Origin: M3007 sp041392625
Lineage (GTDB): Bacteria > Bacteroidota > Bacteroidia > Chitinophagales > Saprospiraceae
Assembly: GCA_041392625.1 (NCBI GenBank)
Contig: JAWKLR010000004.1
Coordinates: 1-64,000, forward strand
Direction: 5' to 3'
DNA length: 64,000 nucleotides
The notes under the pieces are model-generated. The model made no database searches, was not told the DNA's origin, and was given only the letters and a program-made list of their open reading frames with translations. Below are positions 63,506 through 64,000 of the stretch, piece after piece. The position numbers and the translations under genes are program-made. How positions within the stretch are numbered: position 1 is the stretch's first letter; each line of letters starts with the position of its first letter.

Positions 63506-64000
63506 ATGGACTTTCTTTCCGAATTACGTTGGCGCGGCCTGATACACGATATGACTCCCGGGGTTGAAGAACACCTCCAATCCGGAATGGTCAAAGGCTA
63601 TATTGGTTTTGACCCCACTGCGCCTTCACGATTGGAAACTATGTCCAGATCATGTTGCTTTCTTTTGCAGCGCAGTGGACACCAACCCGTGGTACTGATG
63701 GGCGGTGCGACCGGACGCATGGAGACCCCAGTGGCAAGGACGCGGAGAGGGAGTTAAAATCGTACGAAGAACTCGACCGCAACCTACAGTTTCAATTGGA
63801 GCAGGCAAGTCAATGGCTTGATTTTGACCCCTCAATACCCAACCATGCTGTAGTTGTAAACAACCTGGATTTTTACAAGGACATGGGCGTATTGACCTTC
63901 CTTCGGGACGTTGGTAAATATTTGACCGTCAACTATATGATGTCTAAAGAAAGTGTAAAACGCCGACTTGAAACCGGAATATCCTTTACTGAATTCAGTT
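63506..64000 (+). pseudogene. tyrS: Tyrosyl-tRNA synthetase, frameshifted and cut by the window end
   Basis: The start is typical (DFLSELRWRGLIHDMTPGVE, GYIGFDPTAPS). Then TIGNYVQIMLLSF, LQRSGHQPVVLMGGATGR and GDPSGKDAERELKSYEELDR appear in shifting frames: about four bases are missing near 63626, two T of a T run near 63663, and one T near 63718. After that the frame is open to the window end (NNLDFYKDMGVLTFLRDVGK, YLTVNYMMSKESVKRRLETG). TyrRS is essential in most bacteria, so either a second copy exists or these are sequence errors. Confidence 0.85.

Overview
The window reads as chromosomal DNA of a Bacteroidota bacterium, probably of the Saprospiria type, though that rank is only an inference. 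The evidence is a PorP/SprF protein and a cargo protein with a type IX secretion sorting tail, repeated promoters of the Bacteroidota form TTTG-N19/20-TAnnTTTG, a TPP riboswitch ahead of a TonB receptor, a tmRNA tag ending AMAA, and paired OmpH genes before murI. Most of the window is ordinary housekeeping DNA on both strands, with strong bidirectional terminators between convergent genes.

Layout. 0-5.4 kb: envelope genes (two OmpH/Skp chaperones, murI, PorP/SprF, LolA-like, an ABC permease). 5.6-17.2 kb: a GH29 fucosidase, FKBP isomerase, M20 dipeptidase, a four-gene operon (DUF1801, DksA-like, DUF1801, secreted SGNH hydrolase), dihydroorotase, Era, and two short orphan transcription units between pyrC and era. 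17.3-25.2 kb: a NadR-like kinase, a TPP-riboswitch TonB receptor, a LysM protein, surE and an aldo/keto reductase. 25.3-33 kb: ilvE with a structured upstream RNA, fabD, YqgE, an RsmB-type methylase, a UbiA/DPPR-type prenyltransferase, and a PolX-PHP protein whose polymerase site looks dead. 33.1-40.6 kb: a LuxR-type regulator, and a TetR-type regulator beside a TolC-MFP-RND efflux operon, with matching palindromic operators at both promoters. 40.7-43.7 kb: a helix-hairpin-helix/OmpA pair and a saccharopine-dehydrogenase-like enzyme.

The accessory region is 44.19-53.66 kb. A tyrosine integrase sits directly after the 3' end of ssrA (tmRNA). A degenerate copy of the tmRNA 3' end recurs at 53.64 kb and is followed at once by what looks like the original ssrA terminator. 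Between the two att repeats lie, in order, the integrase, an island-type accessory gene, an HTH/excisionase, an HUH replication protein, a full-length MmeI-like type IIL restriction-modification gene, a minus-strand GIY-YIG-like gene, a HipA-like kinase and one unknown gene. Nearly all of them are broken by small indels. The same kind of lesion occurs in the glycosyltransferase just outside attR and in tyrS at the window end, so either real decay or a poorly polished assembly could explain it.

54-64 kb returns to core genes: an SH3 protein, DUF58, PPK2, two related lipoproteins around an Hsp15-like S4 protein, SCP2, a glycerophosphodiesterase, a LolC/E-type permease and frameshifted tyrS. No rRNA, tRNA or CRISPR array was seen.
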